The notes under the pieces: model-generated
What the model was told of the DNA's origin: nothing
Databases searched by the model: none
What the model saw: the letters and a program-made list of their open reading frames with translations, nothing else
Position numbers and translations under genes: made by a program
Part shown: positions 33,527-44,539 of the stretch, piece by piece
How positions within the stretch are numbered: position 1 is the stretch's first letter
How the letters are laid out: each line of letters begins with the position of its first letter
Assembly (NCBI RefSeq): GCF_014529535.1
Contig: NW_023503751.1
Location: 1,844,614 to 1,908,613 of the forward strand
Origin: Bradysia coprophila
Lineage: Eukaryota > Arthropoda > Insecta > Diptera > Sciaridae
Length of the DNA stretch: 64,000 nt
Direction: 5' to 3'

Positions 33527-34208
33527 CAGTGTTCCAAAACGTTACTGCCACATTCATAAATCTATTTTTGACATCAGTACGTCACTTTGCGACCCCTTTA
33601 TGTCCGGAATTACCCTACAGTAACAGTAGACTTTCGAAAAACCAAGAAAAATTTTTGTTGGTTTTTTGGGTTTTGGAGCCCATTTTCCCCGTGAGGGGTT
33701 TGTAAATTTTCCTTGTTAAATATAAAAATCTTAAGGACCTTGCAACTTGCATTGAGACACCTCAAGCACACTTCTTATGGTATTTTCTATGTTCCCCTGC
33801 CTCTCGCCTTCACTTACTACTGCAGAAATGTTAGAGACAACGATTTTATTTCATGAGGCTTTTTTGAATTTTTTTGGTTATTGATGAAAATGTGGAATAA
33901 GAGATCTGTTTTACAGCCATTGGTGAGCAGGTAGGTTCGGGAACATAGAAAATACCATAAGGAGTATGCTTGAGGTGTCTCAATGCAAGTTGCAACGTCC
34001 TTAGGATTTTTATATTTAACATGGAAAATTTACAAACCCCTCACGGGGAAAATGGGCTCCAAAACCCAAAAAACCAACAAAATTTTTTCTTGGTTTTTCG
34101 AAAGTCTACTGTTACTGTAGGGTAATTCCGGACATAAAGGGGTCGCAAAGTGACGTACTGATGTCAAAAATAGATTTATGAATGTGGCAGTAACGTTTTG
34201 GAACACTG
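33527..34208. mobile_element. CAGTGTTCC foldback element, complete
   Basis: Arms of about 270 bp, ending CAGTGTTCCAAAACG and CGTTTTGGAACACTG, face each other around a spacer near 33800-33930. The flank shows TACGACG just outside each end, consistent with a hAT-type duplication with one base changed. A single arm is at 10459-10712. The open frame across the arm has no recognisable domain. Confidence 0.75.
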
Positions 34209-34564
34209 TACGACGGTTTTGCAACCCTTTCACAACTTTAACCAATTCGTTGTATAACCGTCACACAACCAATTCGTTAATAGAATTTCACAACTGGGCA
34301 AAAACCGTTGTGCAACCGTTGCTACAACGTTGTAGTAACGTTGCGACAACTAATTAGTTATTTTGGGTTATCTCCAAATTATTTATAACCGCGGTTATAT
34401 AACGGTTGTACAACCGAATTTTAACAGTTGAATGCTACTTGGGATGTATTCATTTAGTGCTGGCGAATGAGCCCTCACTCGAGTTTAGTGCTGTCAGCTG
34501 ACCGGAGATATTACACTTTCACCTTAATCTTGAAAAATTCATTACCTCACTTAATTTGATAGCA

Positions 34565-34742
34565 CCAATTTTTAAGACGTACAAATTTTATAAGAATTTT
34601 ACTTTACCGACGTTTACGGGCGCAGTAGACTTACGGCAAGAGTACGGCGACGGACGAACTAGGGTCACGTGCGCAATAGATGTACGGGTTCGTACGGGGC
34701 TCAGTCGCAGCAAACGCTCCGACTGTTTTGACGGCTCGTTTT
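34565..34742. repeat. tail module of the CGTACGGGGC family, solo
   Basis: From TTTTTAAGACGTACAAATTT through GGTTCGTACGGGGCTCAG to GACGGCTCGTTTT; matches 13660-13821 and 39100-39272. The head module is missing. Confidence 0.7.
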
Positions 34743-35166
34743 AGCGCAACTTAATACTCGTCCAACGGTCGAATTATTGTAGTGAGAATAAAACTTTGCG
34801 AAACAGCAGCAAAATATTGAAAATATATAAATTGTTTTGGTAGTTGTGAGTTGCAATATAATTATGGCCTGATATGTCTCGCTAATGTGATTGGACATAA
34901 CGACGTGGAAATGTCAATTAAATATCGCTGATCACCTCGCTTTTTTCAATGTGTTCTACATTATGCGATTATTACCGTTTAAAACGTTTTTTTTTTATTA
35001 AAAAAAACTTTGACAATCCGGTCGCATGCAATAATTTGTGACACTCACTTGCATAATTTTTCAGGTATCAGTCAGTCGAAATTTTTTGGAGCCGATTACA
35101 TTATCATATTTTGTCGTTGTTAAGCAATATATTGTAGAAGGAAGAATATTTGTATTGTTTAATATA

Positions 35167-35813
35167 ATGACTTCGGTCAGAAATTCGTTGTGTTTGATGG
35201 CCCCTCTAATTGCGGTTTTCCTCATCAACATGCAGTTTACATTAGCAGGGGTTCGTTTGAAAAATTAAAATAAAAAATTTCCTTTTTCCAAAATGTTTAA
35301 CTTTAGGTGAACCAAGTGATATTTGAAAGACTTCAATGCCTTCCGAATCGAAACAGTGGTGCATCAGTTAATAAATGTCTTGTAAAATTGATAGACCGAA
35401 ATCATTTCCGCATTGATGTAGAAGCGTCAATTAACCATACACTTAAGTCGATTTTCCTTGATTTTAAAGTTTTCTATCAAATTAGCACCAACGAATTCAA
35501 ACAGTTTATCAGTGTAGTGGAAGACTTTTGCGCGTACATGAAAAAGGATTTCAGAAATTTAATTCTAGATCGAACTGTTCCGTATTTTATCAATCTCACA
35601 TCGACAAACGCGTTTCATGAATGTCCATATGCACCGGGAAAGTATTTTATAAGAAATTCGAATTTAAGTGTATTTTGGTTGGCGCCAGCACAATTTGCGC
35701 CGTCTGGAAGATATCGTGTCGAATTTGCCTTACATGAAGGATTTCAAGGTGTGCTGTTGGGAAAGGCGATCGGCTATGGAAGTATCTCCGATCATCGAAT
35801 TGAAAAATTTTGA
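35167..35813 (+). CDS. DUF1091 secreted protein, two exons
   Basis: Exon 1 (35167-35250) encodes a signal peptide, MTSVRNSLCLMAPLIAVFLI and on to LAG. A 56-base intron (35251-35306, GTTCGT to CTTTAG, phase 0) leads to exon 2 (35307-35813), giving 196 aa. Family features: FERLQC near the start, KVFYQI in the middle, the pair DFCAYMKK and ECPYAPGKYFIRN, and GRYRVEFALHE near the end. These match the spacing of DUF1091 (MD-2-related lipid-recognition-like) proteins, which are expanded in flies and partly linked to chemosensation. No function can be assigned to this member. The donor (GGG|GTTCGT) is weak, but phase and signal peptide fit. The frame is intact. Confidence 0.8.
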
Positions 35814-36846
35814 TTTTTTGTTAAAATCGACAGTTCAATGAAGACATGGCTACAAGCTTATAAGGCTACGGACCAATTGTTTTTTCAATTTTTTTGATAG
35901 GTTTAAGGTAGTCTGGTGTTGAATTTGGAGTTATAATTTCGCACGATTTCGAGTTTCATAACACCCAAGGTTTTTAGCCCCGTACGAAGGGGCTTATAGG
36001 ATTACGATGCCGTGTGTAATTGATGGAATTCGAAGCAGACGGTAAGGGCAAAGTGTTTGCCTATGTTCATAGATAACGAATCCGCAATAAAAATTTTGTC
36101 CGTCCGTCCGTCCGTCTGTCCGTCCGTCTGTCACGTCGATATCTTGAGTAAATCAAATCCGATTTCAATTTTTTTTTTTCCCCTGAAAGATAGTCAAAAT
36201 AGTGAGGCTAATTTCGAAGATGGGCGATTTTGGGTCGACCCTTCCGGAGCTGGGGCCCAATAAGTGCCTAACTGTTTTTCGCCGATATCTCCAGACATTT
36301 AAGCACTACACTTGTAAGTGATACGTCAAATGAAAGGTATTTACAATACCGATCGACAAAAAAAAGGTTATGAAAATTGGATGACCGACTCGTGAGTTAG
36401 ACCCCTTGGTGTGAACTAGGTACAGGGCGGTAAGCCGTTTTTGCTTGTAGGTTGGCCAAATTTGAACGTATTTAGATGGATTTTGCTTTATTAGATAGGT
36501 ATTGACCGTACCAATCAGGGAAAAATGAAATGAAATTCGATTCACCGGAGTGTGAGCTAGGTCTCTTGGAGTGAGCTTATATGTGGCTACTCGGCCGTAC
36601 AGTGAAGGTGGTGTTTTTTGTTAATATCTCGAGTAAACTTTGACCGAATTTCAATTTTTTTTTGAAAGGTACTAACGAATGTAAAGCAGCCGTACTACTT
36701 TCCACCTCCTAACAAAATGGCCGTCGGCCGCCATTTTGGATTTTTGTAAAATCAATATAAATCTGTGTAAATGATACTTACTTAATATTAGGTCAATTCG
36801 AAATTTGTGTTACATTTGAAAAGAACGTCGTACGGGGCTTCGTAAT

Positions 36847-39075
36847 GGGTGGTAATAAACCGATCGACAGAAAATTCATTTTGATCGACCAAAAATAAAA
36901 TTCTACCAAATGAAAATTACAATTTACCGACCGAAAGGTGATCGACTAAAAATTGAAAATAATCGACCTTAAATTAAGATTGGATCGACACCGTTGGTAC
37001 CTTCCATTTAATAAATATTCCCGACTAGAATTTACCGTACGAATGCCGCTGATCGACTCAGAAATATGAATTACCGACGAAGATGGTAGTTTGTAGGGAA
37101 AGGATGGGTACGGTAAATTTGAATTTTTGGTCGTTATTTATTATTTTGTCCGGTAATTTGCTTTTTTTGTCGATACTTTAATATTTTGGTCGATCGTTTT
37201 TTGTCGATACATAATTTTTTTGATGGGTCAATTATAGTAGGTGATTTGAAATTACTTGGCGGTACCTAATCTATTTCTGTCGGTCGTAATGAAAAAAAAA
37301 CCTGAATGTTATTTACAACCGATCACAAATAGTTACTTTCGACTATATTTATTCCAGGGGTCCAACATTATGTCGCTCGCTTTGATATGAGTTTTTTTTA
37401 CAGAATTTTGTCCTTATTTTTTACGAAAGAAATGTCCTTATGTCCTTAACCGATTCTGTGGGACCCCTGTTATTCCAACCCGAGAGCAATTTGTACCAGA
37501 AATGAAGACGGTATGGTTTAACCCAGAAATAGGCTTATCGATGGAATAATTATATCGCCAAATCGTGAAATAAACTAGTTTTTTTTGGCGTCCACAACCG
37601 TTCACAACTAAATTCAAGAAGGCAGCATAGCATTTAGGAATTACGATTGTTACATTTGTAACTTTGTGGCCAAATCTACGGTAGACCCTCCTCTATAGAA
37701 ACTGAATATTTTGTAAGAAAGGGAAAATTCTTCAAGGTCATTTAATTGGACTAATTAAAGTCTTCGCTACATTTGGAAATAGGGCAAATCCGGTGAGGTC
37801 GAGCTATTTTAGCGTTTCCGCTACATTTCGTAAAAGGACAAAATCTATGAGATCGATCTATTAGCATCTTTACTACAATGTGTAAAAGAGCAAATCCGTC
37901 TATAATTTGGTTTTGTAAATTTTAATTTTATATAACAAAAATTACACAGACTAATTATTAGACGATGCGAGAGAAAAAAAATTAACACCTAAGTTACCGA
38001 CACCGTTCCGGCGCCCGGCTCGCATTGCGGCCCTCCGCTTCGCTCCGGGGCAATGGGCCGGATCGCTCGGCGTGTTAAAACACTTTTTGTGTGCAATGAA
38101 AATTGGTATTAATTTCGTAAAAAGATGAGTTCTGTAGGGACGAACTAAACTCCTTTACGTTACTTACGTTAATTCATAATATTTTGTTTGTTGGTTAATT
38201 ACCTTTTATGATAAAATTTCGTTTCAGTTTTGATAACAAAGAATTTAAGAATATTTAACGTTCACTTAACACTTCAAATATTACTTTGAAAGAAGAACAT
38301 TAACTATACTTCGTCCGTCAGTAATCTATACACGACGGAACATAATTCTTAAATGATCTGAAATACGCAAATAGATATGATGGTTCACCCGATTTATTGT
38401 TTCAAAATAACAATAACAGCAAAAACAAAACATTGCAGTGTCATGGAAAGTTGATATTGCAGTTTTTGTTGTTCGCTGAGGTGAACATTCTTTCACGCGC
38501 TTTTAATTTCAAATAATTTTTTTCGGGTTGAAAGCGTGAAGAACTTACAAAATAGTAAAATTAAAATACCGAAAATTAAATTGATAATACAATCTGCGAG
38601 GAACGACTATTAAAAACAACGACTGACCATTTAATTAAAAAACTGACCAAAAAAAGAAATTACCGACCGGAACAGATCGACAGAAATAATAAATTACCGA
38701 CGGACAAGTGATCGACTATTAAATTAGGTTAACGACAATAAATTCAAAGTTACCGAAACGTAAATCGAAAGTACCGGAAACATACCATCGACGGAAAATA
38801 CGAAACTACCGACTGAGAATTTTATTAACCGGTCGATCAAACACATTAAACGGTCGATCGAAAAGATTTTTGGCCGGTAGTTTTACCATTTTAGTCGATC
38901 TTTCGTTTTATTGGTCGGTAATTTTCAATTTTTTGTCGATCTACTTCTGTCGGTAAATTTGATTTTATTTTCGGTGAAATTGAATAAATGGATGGTATTT
39001 AATAATTTCAGTCGATCAATTCAATTTTTGGTTCGATACTTTCGTTTTATTGTACTCGGCCAATATAATGTTCCC
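36847..39075. mobile_element. GATCGAC/TACCGAC iterated element, 8-bp target duplication
   Basis: Starts GGGTGGTAATAAACC and ends AATATAATGTTCCC, flanked by TTCGTAAT (36839-36846, 39076-39083) that occurs once in the unbroken copy 4. At both ends, for about 250-400 bp, GATCGAC and TACCGAC (inverted as GTCGATC and GTCGGTA at the right) recur every 15-25 bases. The core is AT-rich apart from a GC-rich patch at about 37990-38075. Terminal inverted repeats are very short (GGG). Nonetheless the 8-bp duplication fits a hAT-like or similar cut-and-paste mechanism. No transposase frame. Confidence 0.78.
37355..37469. mobile_element. 115-bp MITE with CAGGGGTCC ends and 6-bp duplication
   Basis: Ends CAGGGGTCCAAC and GTGGGACCCCTG, flanked by TTATTC on both sides (37349-37354, 37470-37475). 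It contains GTCCTTATTTTTTACG and TGTCCTTATGTCCTTAA, like the subterminal repeats of the element at 17505-19330, so both are probably one family. Confidence 0.75.
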
Positions 39076-39599
39076 TTCGTAATTGCGCTATGCGCAAATT
39101 TTAAGACGTACACATTTCATAAGAATTTTACTTTACCGACGTTTACGGGCGCAGTAGGCTTACGGTAAGAGTAGGGCGACGGACGAACTAGGGTCACGTA
39201 CGCAATAGATGTACGGGTTTGTACGGGGCTCAGTCGCAGCAAACGCTCCGACTGTTCTGACGGCTCGTTTTTTGTGGATCTACGTTAATCCAAGAAGTGC
39301 TGTGTGAGGAACCCATACTTACGAGCAGCGGTTCACACTATGTGTGGAATAGCTTCAGAATTTTGGCAGAAATTTCGTGGACATTTTTTTTTATTTGTTT
39401 CATTTTATTTGTATCGATTTTTTGGGTGATGTGACTAATACATTTTTATTCGTCTTTCAACGTGATATTACATTTTTTTATTTAAAAGCGAAAAAAGGCT
39501 GCAAGGCGCAACTAGTAAAAAACGATCTTTTGAAAAACCAATATTTACAATAAATAAAAATCAACAACTCTATTATGTCCCTGTGGCGACATTAACCCA

Positions 39600-39805
39600 A
39601 GTTAAATAACTCATGGCAAATCAAAATGATCGTAGGTTGCCAATCAATTAAATCGACTCAAGTTATCCTAGAACCTGCCTATACCCTGTATATTGTAAGA
39701 ATAAAATCAAAATTGTTTTAACCTCACACGAGGAAACACCTCTCTTTCAATATGTAGAGTATAAATACCTCCACATCTGGTGACCCCGACGTTCTAACAA
39801 AGAAC
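39600..39805 (+). mobile_element. LTR 3' end with primer-binding-site-like sequence
   Basis: A polyadenylation signal (AATAAAA near 39700) is followed by ACCTCCACATC and then TGGTGACCCCGACG, a primer-binding-site form common in insect LTR retrotransposons. The sequence is replaced by a palindrome 24 bases later, so only the LTR/leader junction is left. The left edge of the LTR is not defined. Confidence 0.5.
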
Positions 39806-39807
39806 AC

Positions 39808-39879
39808 AAAATTATTTTTTATTGGTGTTTGGAGTCAGTCATGTGTGACTGACTCCAAACACCAATAAAAAAATAATTT
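39808..39879. repeat. near-perfect hairpin, 34-bp arms
   Basis: TATTGGTGTTTGGAGTCAGT and its complement face each other across a 4-base loop (TGTG region, 39842-39845); the outer parts differ by one T in a T-run. It begins about 12 bases after the primer-site-like sequence. Confidence 0.85.
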
Positions 39880-40124
39880 TCTAATTATCTAAAGAATACC
39901 ATCAACCATTTAATAGCTTTCGCTCAATACCACCTCATCAAGAAACGAACTTTATGATACTCCATAATGATTTCTTCACATCACCAATTTCGACTCAAAG
40001 GAATTGAGAATATATGCGTTCCGCCCGTTCCATGTAATGCTGGTATTTAGGAACGTCTTCTTTGTGATACCTTGTTGAGGTCCAACGTTTATCGTAAGAA
40101 ACACTTAGTGGGAAACAAATTAAA

Positions 40125-41286
40125 CAATTTTTTTCATCAACACTAGCGAAGCAGAAGAAGCTGAAATGTATGAAGAAATTTCAAAGTTACTACCAGGAAT
40201 CAGAAAAGTTGACGAAACGATGGTCGAATTGCTTGGAGCTCCAATTTTCGAAAAAGGGACGCAAAGAATGTTATCGTCAAAAATGGAAAGCGTCGAATTA
40301 TTATCAAGTCGCTTGAAGCTTTTGGATGTTCATCCAGCTCTTTGCATTTTTAAAAGTTCTCTTTCAGCTCCTCGGTTTAATTACCTCCTTCGGACTTGTA
40401 AAACTTTTCTTGTTCCAGGTTTACTGGAGTCAATAGATGAGATGTTCCGCAATACCATTGAAATTATTACGAATACAAAGCTTAACGTAATTTCTTGGAA
40501 TCAGGCATCTCTACCTCTTTCTTTCGGTGGACTAGGTATAAGAAAAGCTTCAGATGTGGCTCATCCAGCGTATCTTTCGTCAGTTCATCAATCGTCAAGT
40601 TTATCAAACGCGATTTTAGAAAAATTTGGTTTAAACATATTGAATAATGATATATCTTCTATAGTGGAGAGCCTACCTTCTGAATTTTCTTTATTAGACG
40701 AAAATTCAAGAAAAGTTCAAAAAAAATTGGATTTGATCGGTTTTCAAAACCGTTTTGACAATATGTTGGCTTCGAGTGAACCAGTGGACCGGGCGAGATT
40801 ACTTGCGTCATCAACAAAAGAATCCTCAAAGTGGCTGCAAGTTATCCCATCCAGTAACCTTGGTCTTCTCTTAGACAATAATGCTGCAAGAATAGCCGTT
40901 GCTCTGCGTCTGGGCTGCAACATTTGCAAAGAACACAATTGCTTATGTGGAAAATTAGTGAATAAAGACGGTTTACACGGCCTGTCATGTAAGTTTAGTA
41001 AAGGATGGATCCCAAGACATAACATGGTTAACAATATTTATTCACATGCATTCTCATCCACTGACATTCCAAATATTATTCAACCGCCCGGTATTTCGAG
41101 AGTTGATGGCAAAAGACCAGTTGGTATGGTATGACGTTAATTCCTTGGAGCAGGGGAAAATCTTTGATTTGGGACGTCACTATTCTAGATACATTAGCTC
41201 CATCATACTTGAAAATGTCATCTTCAAAAGCTGGTAGTGTTGCAGAACAAGCAGAACGTAAAAAACACAATCATTACATCAATTAA
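40125..41286 (+). pseudogene. RLE non-LTR retrotransposon, internal fragment
   Basis: The frame reads FFINTSEAEEAE and EEISKLLPGIRKVDETM, then LLGAPIFEKG, RFNYLLRT, FGGLGIRKASD, LLLDNNAARIAVALRLGC, a knuckle (CKEHNCLCG, then HGLSC) and GISRVDGKRPVGM. A one-base frameshift at about 41132 precedes TLIPWSRGKSLIWDVTIL and ERKKHNHY. It stops at ATCAATTAA, short of the C-terminal domain found in the other copies, and lacks RT motifs up to and including the LDD box. Closer to the 58-60 kb copy than to the 16- and 29-kb copies. Confidence 0.82.
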
Positions 41287-41289
41287 ACA

Positions 41290-42115
41290 AGAAGATGTTT
41301 GTTGTTTGAATACACATACGAGAATGGGAATTCGTTTATTTGTGACCATCTTAAATACTAAAATACATGACATCGAATGTCAAACTTGATGACATAATTC
41401 AAATGAGTTTGTTTGATACGCACAGCGATTGATGATGTTGACGATATGTGGAGATGCCACGAAGCTGAAGAGTGTAGATGCCACATGGCTCCCCTGTAGT
41501 AAGGTCTTTGGAGGTCCATTGGAAAAGACAAGGTAGAAAAATTGATTAGCCACAAATCGAGTCAGAGTATTTTCTGATGAGTAAACGTATTGGTGGTGCT
41601 GGCTGATTCCGGACTTAGAAGATTGAAAGACCACAAGCATATTGAATGAGAAAAAAAGATTATTTCAAGAAATATTTGTGGTTTTAACAATGATACTGGT
41701 GAGTGAATGATAGGTTGACTGAAATCGTTGACTTATTTAGCCGGTTGTGAGTCCTCGCCGTCCGAATCTGAAGAATCACACGTGTCGGAAGAGGAAGACG
41801 CGTTTGTCCACGCTCAGCAACAGCAACGATTATTTCGTTCCAACATTCATCTCACAAACTCAAAATAGGTACATGTCAGAGGTGCAAATATGGCGAATAA
41901 ACGTGATGAAATTGACCGTCAATTGATCAATGAACATGTTGGCGTTGTAGCAGTACAGTAAACTAAATTGACAACCCGAATCTGTGATACTCACAACTAC
42001 AAATGGGCACTAGGAAAGGGTAATAACGACAACAGAATTGCACGTCGACTGACATTTTGGTTAACCGCTCATTCACTAGTTTAATAAACAATAGAATGGA
42101 TGTCACCCCTAACGC
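41290..42115. other. no supported gene
   Basis: Several short frames on both strands, none with a recognisable domain. The left edge may contain remnants flanking the retrotransposon fragment. Confidence 0.3.
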
Positions 42116-42119
42116 CCTA

Positions 42120-42590
42120 ACCTGCAGGTTATCGCATTGAAATTTGCGAACTCCAACGTCCTCTCAATTCTCTCCAACTTTCAATGCCCGCATCCCAAAA
42201 GGCGACAGTGATCACGACTACGATGTACTGCTATCATTTATCATGAAATATTCCAACCATTCGATTATTCTGATGGGAGACTTCAACGCACACATTGGCC
42301 GAATGGACCTTACTGCCACGGATTCATAGGACCGCAATTACTCCATGGCCATTACAACAATAATGGAGAAGAGTTAAAGAACATTATTCATTCAGGCAGC
42401 TTTAGCGTCCTGAACTCATGGAGCCGATCCATATCTGTACTAGTTACCTGGAAATCTGGAAAGATGACATCGCAAATCGATCACATGCTATGTAACTCAA
42501 ACCCTCCCACAAAATCTTCGAAATATGGAACCACAATTTAGGAACAGATCATGCACTTCTGACGGCGAAAATGGAGCAAACAAGCGTAAG
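42120..42590 (+). pseudogene. APE-type endonuclease fragment of a non-LTR retrotransposon
   Basis: Contains IILMGDFNAHIGRMD (the GDFN motif of APE-like endonucleases) and, in another frame, LGTDHALLTAKM (the SDH-type catalytic motif). Stops and shifts lie between. No reverse transcriptase follows, because the MITE at 42595 begins immediately and other sequence lies beyond it. A distinct family from the RTE at 46 kb, judged by sequence around the GDFN motif. Confidence 0.65.
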
Positions 42591-42594
42591 AATA

Positions 42595-43508
42595 AGGTAA
42601 GTGAGGTAGTAGCTGACCGGCTAAGCAATTTTTCAACTTTGGTCATCAGTATCTCAGGATGATTTCGATGAAACTAAGTTTTTCCTTCGTCAGAATTTAA
42701 TTTGATCTGTTCCCATTCCGTAGAATATCAGAAATATTGACAATTAATTAATTTTTATTGTAAAAAACTGATTTTACTGAAGCACTGTTTTTGATGCAGT
42801 AGCTGACCACTAAAAAACGGATGTTTTTATACCTGACCAGTCTTGTTGCAGTAGTAGACCGCTACAAAATTAAGACATTTTTCACATTTTTCGCAATAAT
42901 TTCGCATTATTCGACACATTTTCACTCTTCGTTCGCTGATACTAACCAATTTCAATGATAAAAACTCATAAAAACACAAAATATCAACGAATTTTAATCA
43001 CATCATTTTGTACGCAACAATGCACATGGAAGGTGAATTTGTCACATGAAGAAAAATGTACGGAATTTGGAGCGGTCAACTACACAAACATGGCATATTT
43101 TTGATTCAATGTTTTGACCACCATGTAATTAATCAAATATTAACTTTTAGACGCTATTTATGTTAATAATATTAATTGTCGAACTATTTACTACCTAAAA
43201 ACACCAAAACTTTGTCCGTTAATAATTCTTTTGTCAATAAAAACCTTAAATTAGACCACACCGATCTTACGATTTTCTTAAGAAATGTGCAACTTTGTAC
43301 TGGGATGGTGCACTGGTTTCATTTTATGGTTTTATCAAATAAGTAAACATAATAATCGCATTATTTTCATGAAAAAATTAATCTTTCGGCTCTCAAGATT
43401 TATTATAACGTTCATTTGCGTATTTTCATTTGTAATTATTTTCCAAAACTGATAAATAATGTAGCTGGTCAGGTACACCTGCACGGTCAGCTATACCCTC
43501 GCTTACCT
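42595..43508. mobile_element. TIR element with TA duplication, non-autonomous
   Basis: Ends AGGTAAGTGAGGTAG and ATACCCTCGCTTACCT, continuing inward with TAGCTGACCG / CGGTCAGCTA, and bordered by TA on both sides. A TA duplication suggests Tc1/mariner-type mobilisation. Near the left end GCAGTAGCTGACC-like motifs repeat three to four times. No transposase frame. Confidence 0.7.
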
Positions 43509-43526
43509 TACTCAAACGATTGATTA

Positions 43527-44356
43527 TGATGTGATATGATGCTTGTACATGATAATGATATGAAATTTCTATACATTCAGATCGCATGTAAGAATTACTA
43601 TATGCGCGCGCATATTCATGCTCGCGCATGCCCAATGCATTAACGATTTCGTACATCCAGGTGGATTCACTGGAAAATTATTATTTTTCTTGGAATGATA
43701 ACATCCTTCGCAGTTTTGTATAATTATGTATAATAGAATTGTTATACCTGAATCATATACGCGACATTATAACCGAATGTAAAGAATTATATGCGCGAAT
43801 GTAAACATTGCAATCATTAACGTGTAATATGATATGCATTACGCGAAATATGTAGTAAAAGGATGCTAAATGATTTATGGTAAACATTTCTTGGAAATGT
43901 TTATAATAAATTGTCATTCTTGAAACATTTATTCCAAATACTTTTTCGGAATAAATGTATTAACCAAATTATGGAAAAGGATGAACGTCACATCCGGTGC
44001 ATTGCTTAATTACTATGTGAACCAAGCGTTAGAATTATTCCCATGATAATTATAAGTGATTGTAATTATAACAATAAGTTCTTTGTTTAGATTAAGTATA
44101 AATACTGCATTCATTCAAAGAATAAGATCAGAGTTTAATCTGCACTTGAAGAGTGAACAAGTAAAGCTTAGTTCCTGGCAGGCTTCTTTAATGCCTGACC
44201 AGGAACATACATAACTATTGAATATAAGTAGATTGTTAAATAGTACTTAAAAGTGATAAATAAAATGTTAATAAAAGCAATACAATAAGTGTTTATAAAA
44301 TATAAAAATATCCTCTAAGGAGGTACGTTAAGAAAAAGCTCTTAATGGTTAAAACA
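43527..44356 (+). mobile_element. LTR with promoter and adjacent primer-binding site
   Basis: Has TATAAATACTGC near 44096, an initiator-like ATCAGAG about 30 bases on, polyadenylation signals (AAATAAAATG and AATAAAAGC near 44260-44275) and ends ...AAAACA before TTGGTGACCCCGAACG at 44357-44372, a primer-binding-site form. The left edge is uncertain; two related blocks with TATGCGCG (43590 and 43785) may be an internal LTR duplication. No gag or pol follows, so it is a remnant. Confidence 0.6.
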
Positions 44357-44539
44357 TTGGTGACCCCGAACGCTTGAAATGAGCGCAAGTAATTAAAAGT
44401 TAAATGTATCAGAAAAAATCGAACATAAAACAAAGGAAAATCAATCGCAGACTGCAGCCGTTGATTTATTAAACAATTAAAAAGTGTAAGGGTATTACGC
44501 AAAAAGTGCACTTAAATCAACACGATGTGTTAAAACTAG

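Larger units (their letters stand above)
32471..34443. mobile_element. CCCAAGTAGCATT-TIR element with AACCGTTATA palindromes
   Basis: CCCAAGTAGCATT at the left and AATGCTACTTGGG at the right are perfect complements (13 bp). Both subterminal zones are packed with short inverted motifs of the type ACAACCGTTG, AACTAATTCGTT and AAAACGAAT. Flanking AT dinucleotides are the only possible duplication. It contains a 48-bp hairpin (32771-32818) and the foldback element 33527-34208. No protein-coding frame. Confidence 0.65.
32140..34510. repeat. TTTAGTGCT repeat region, split by a later insertion
   Basis: CATTTAGTGCTxxxGAATGA followed by GCCCTCACTCGAGTTT and GGTGCTGT or AGTGCTGT occurs at about 32145-32240, 32318-32370 and 34448-34500. 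The last copy is separated from the others by the CCCAAGTAGC element, so that element landed in a pre-existing repeat. One 66-codon frame here is not considered a gene. Confidence 0.5.
35976..39272. mobile_element. CGTACGGGGC-family repeat, copy 5, split by a 2.2-kb insertion
   Basis: Head AGCCCCGTACGAAGGGGCTT, head module, CCGTCCGTCCGTCTGT microsatellite and middle are at 35976-36846; the tail module (TGCGCTATGCGCAA to GACGGCTCGTTTT) is at 39076-39272. Rejoining one copy of TTCGTAAT gives the same junction as in copy 4 at about 13648. Confidence 0.75.

Noticed and set aside
37990..38075. GC-rich patch with GCGGCCCTCCGCTTCGCTC
   Set aside because: Considered as an rRNA or CpG-island piece; it matches no rRNA I know and lies inside a mobile element.
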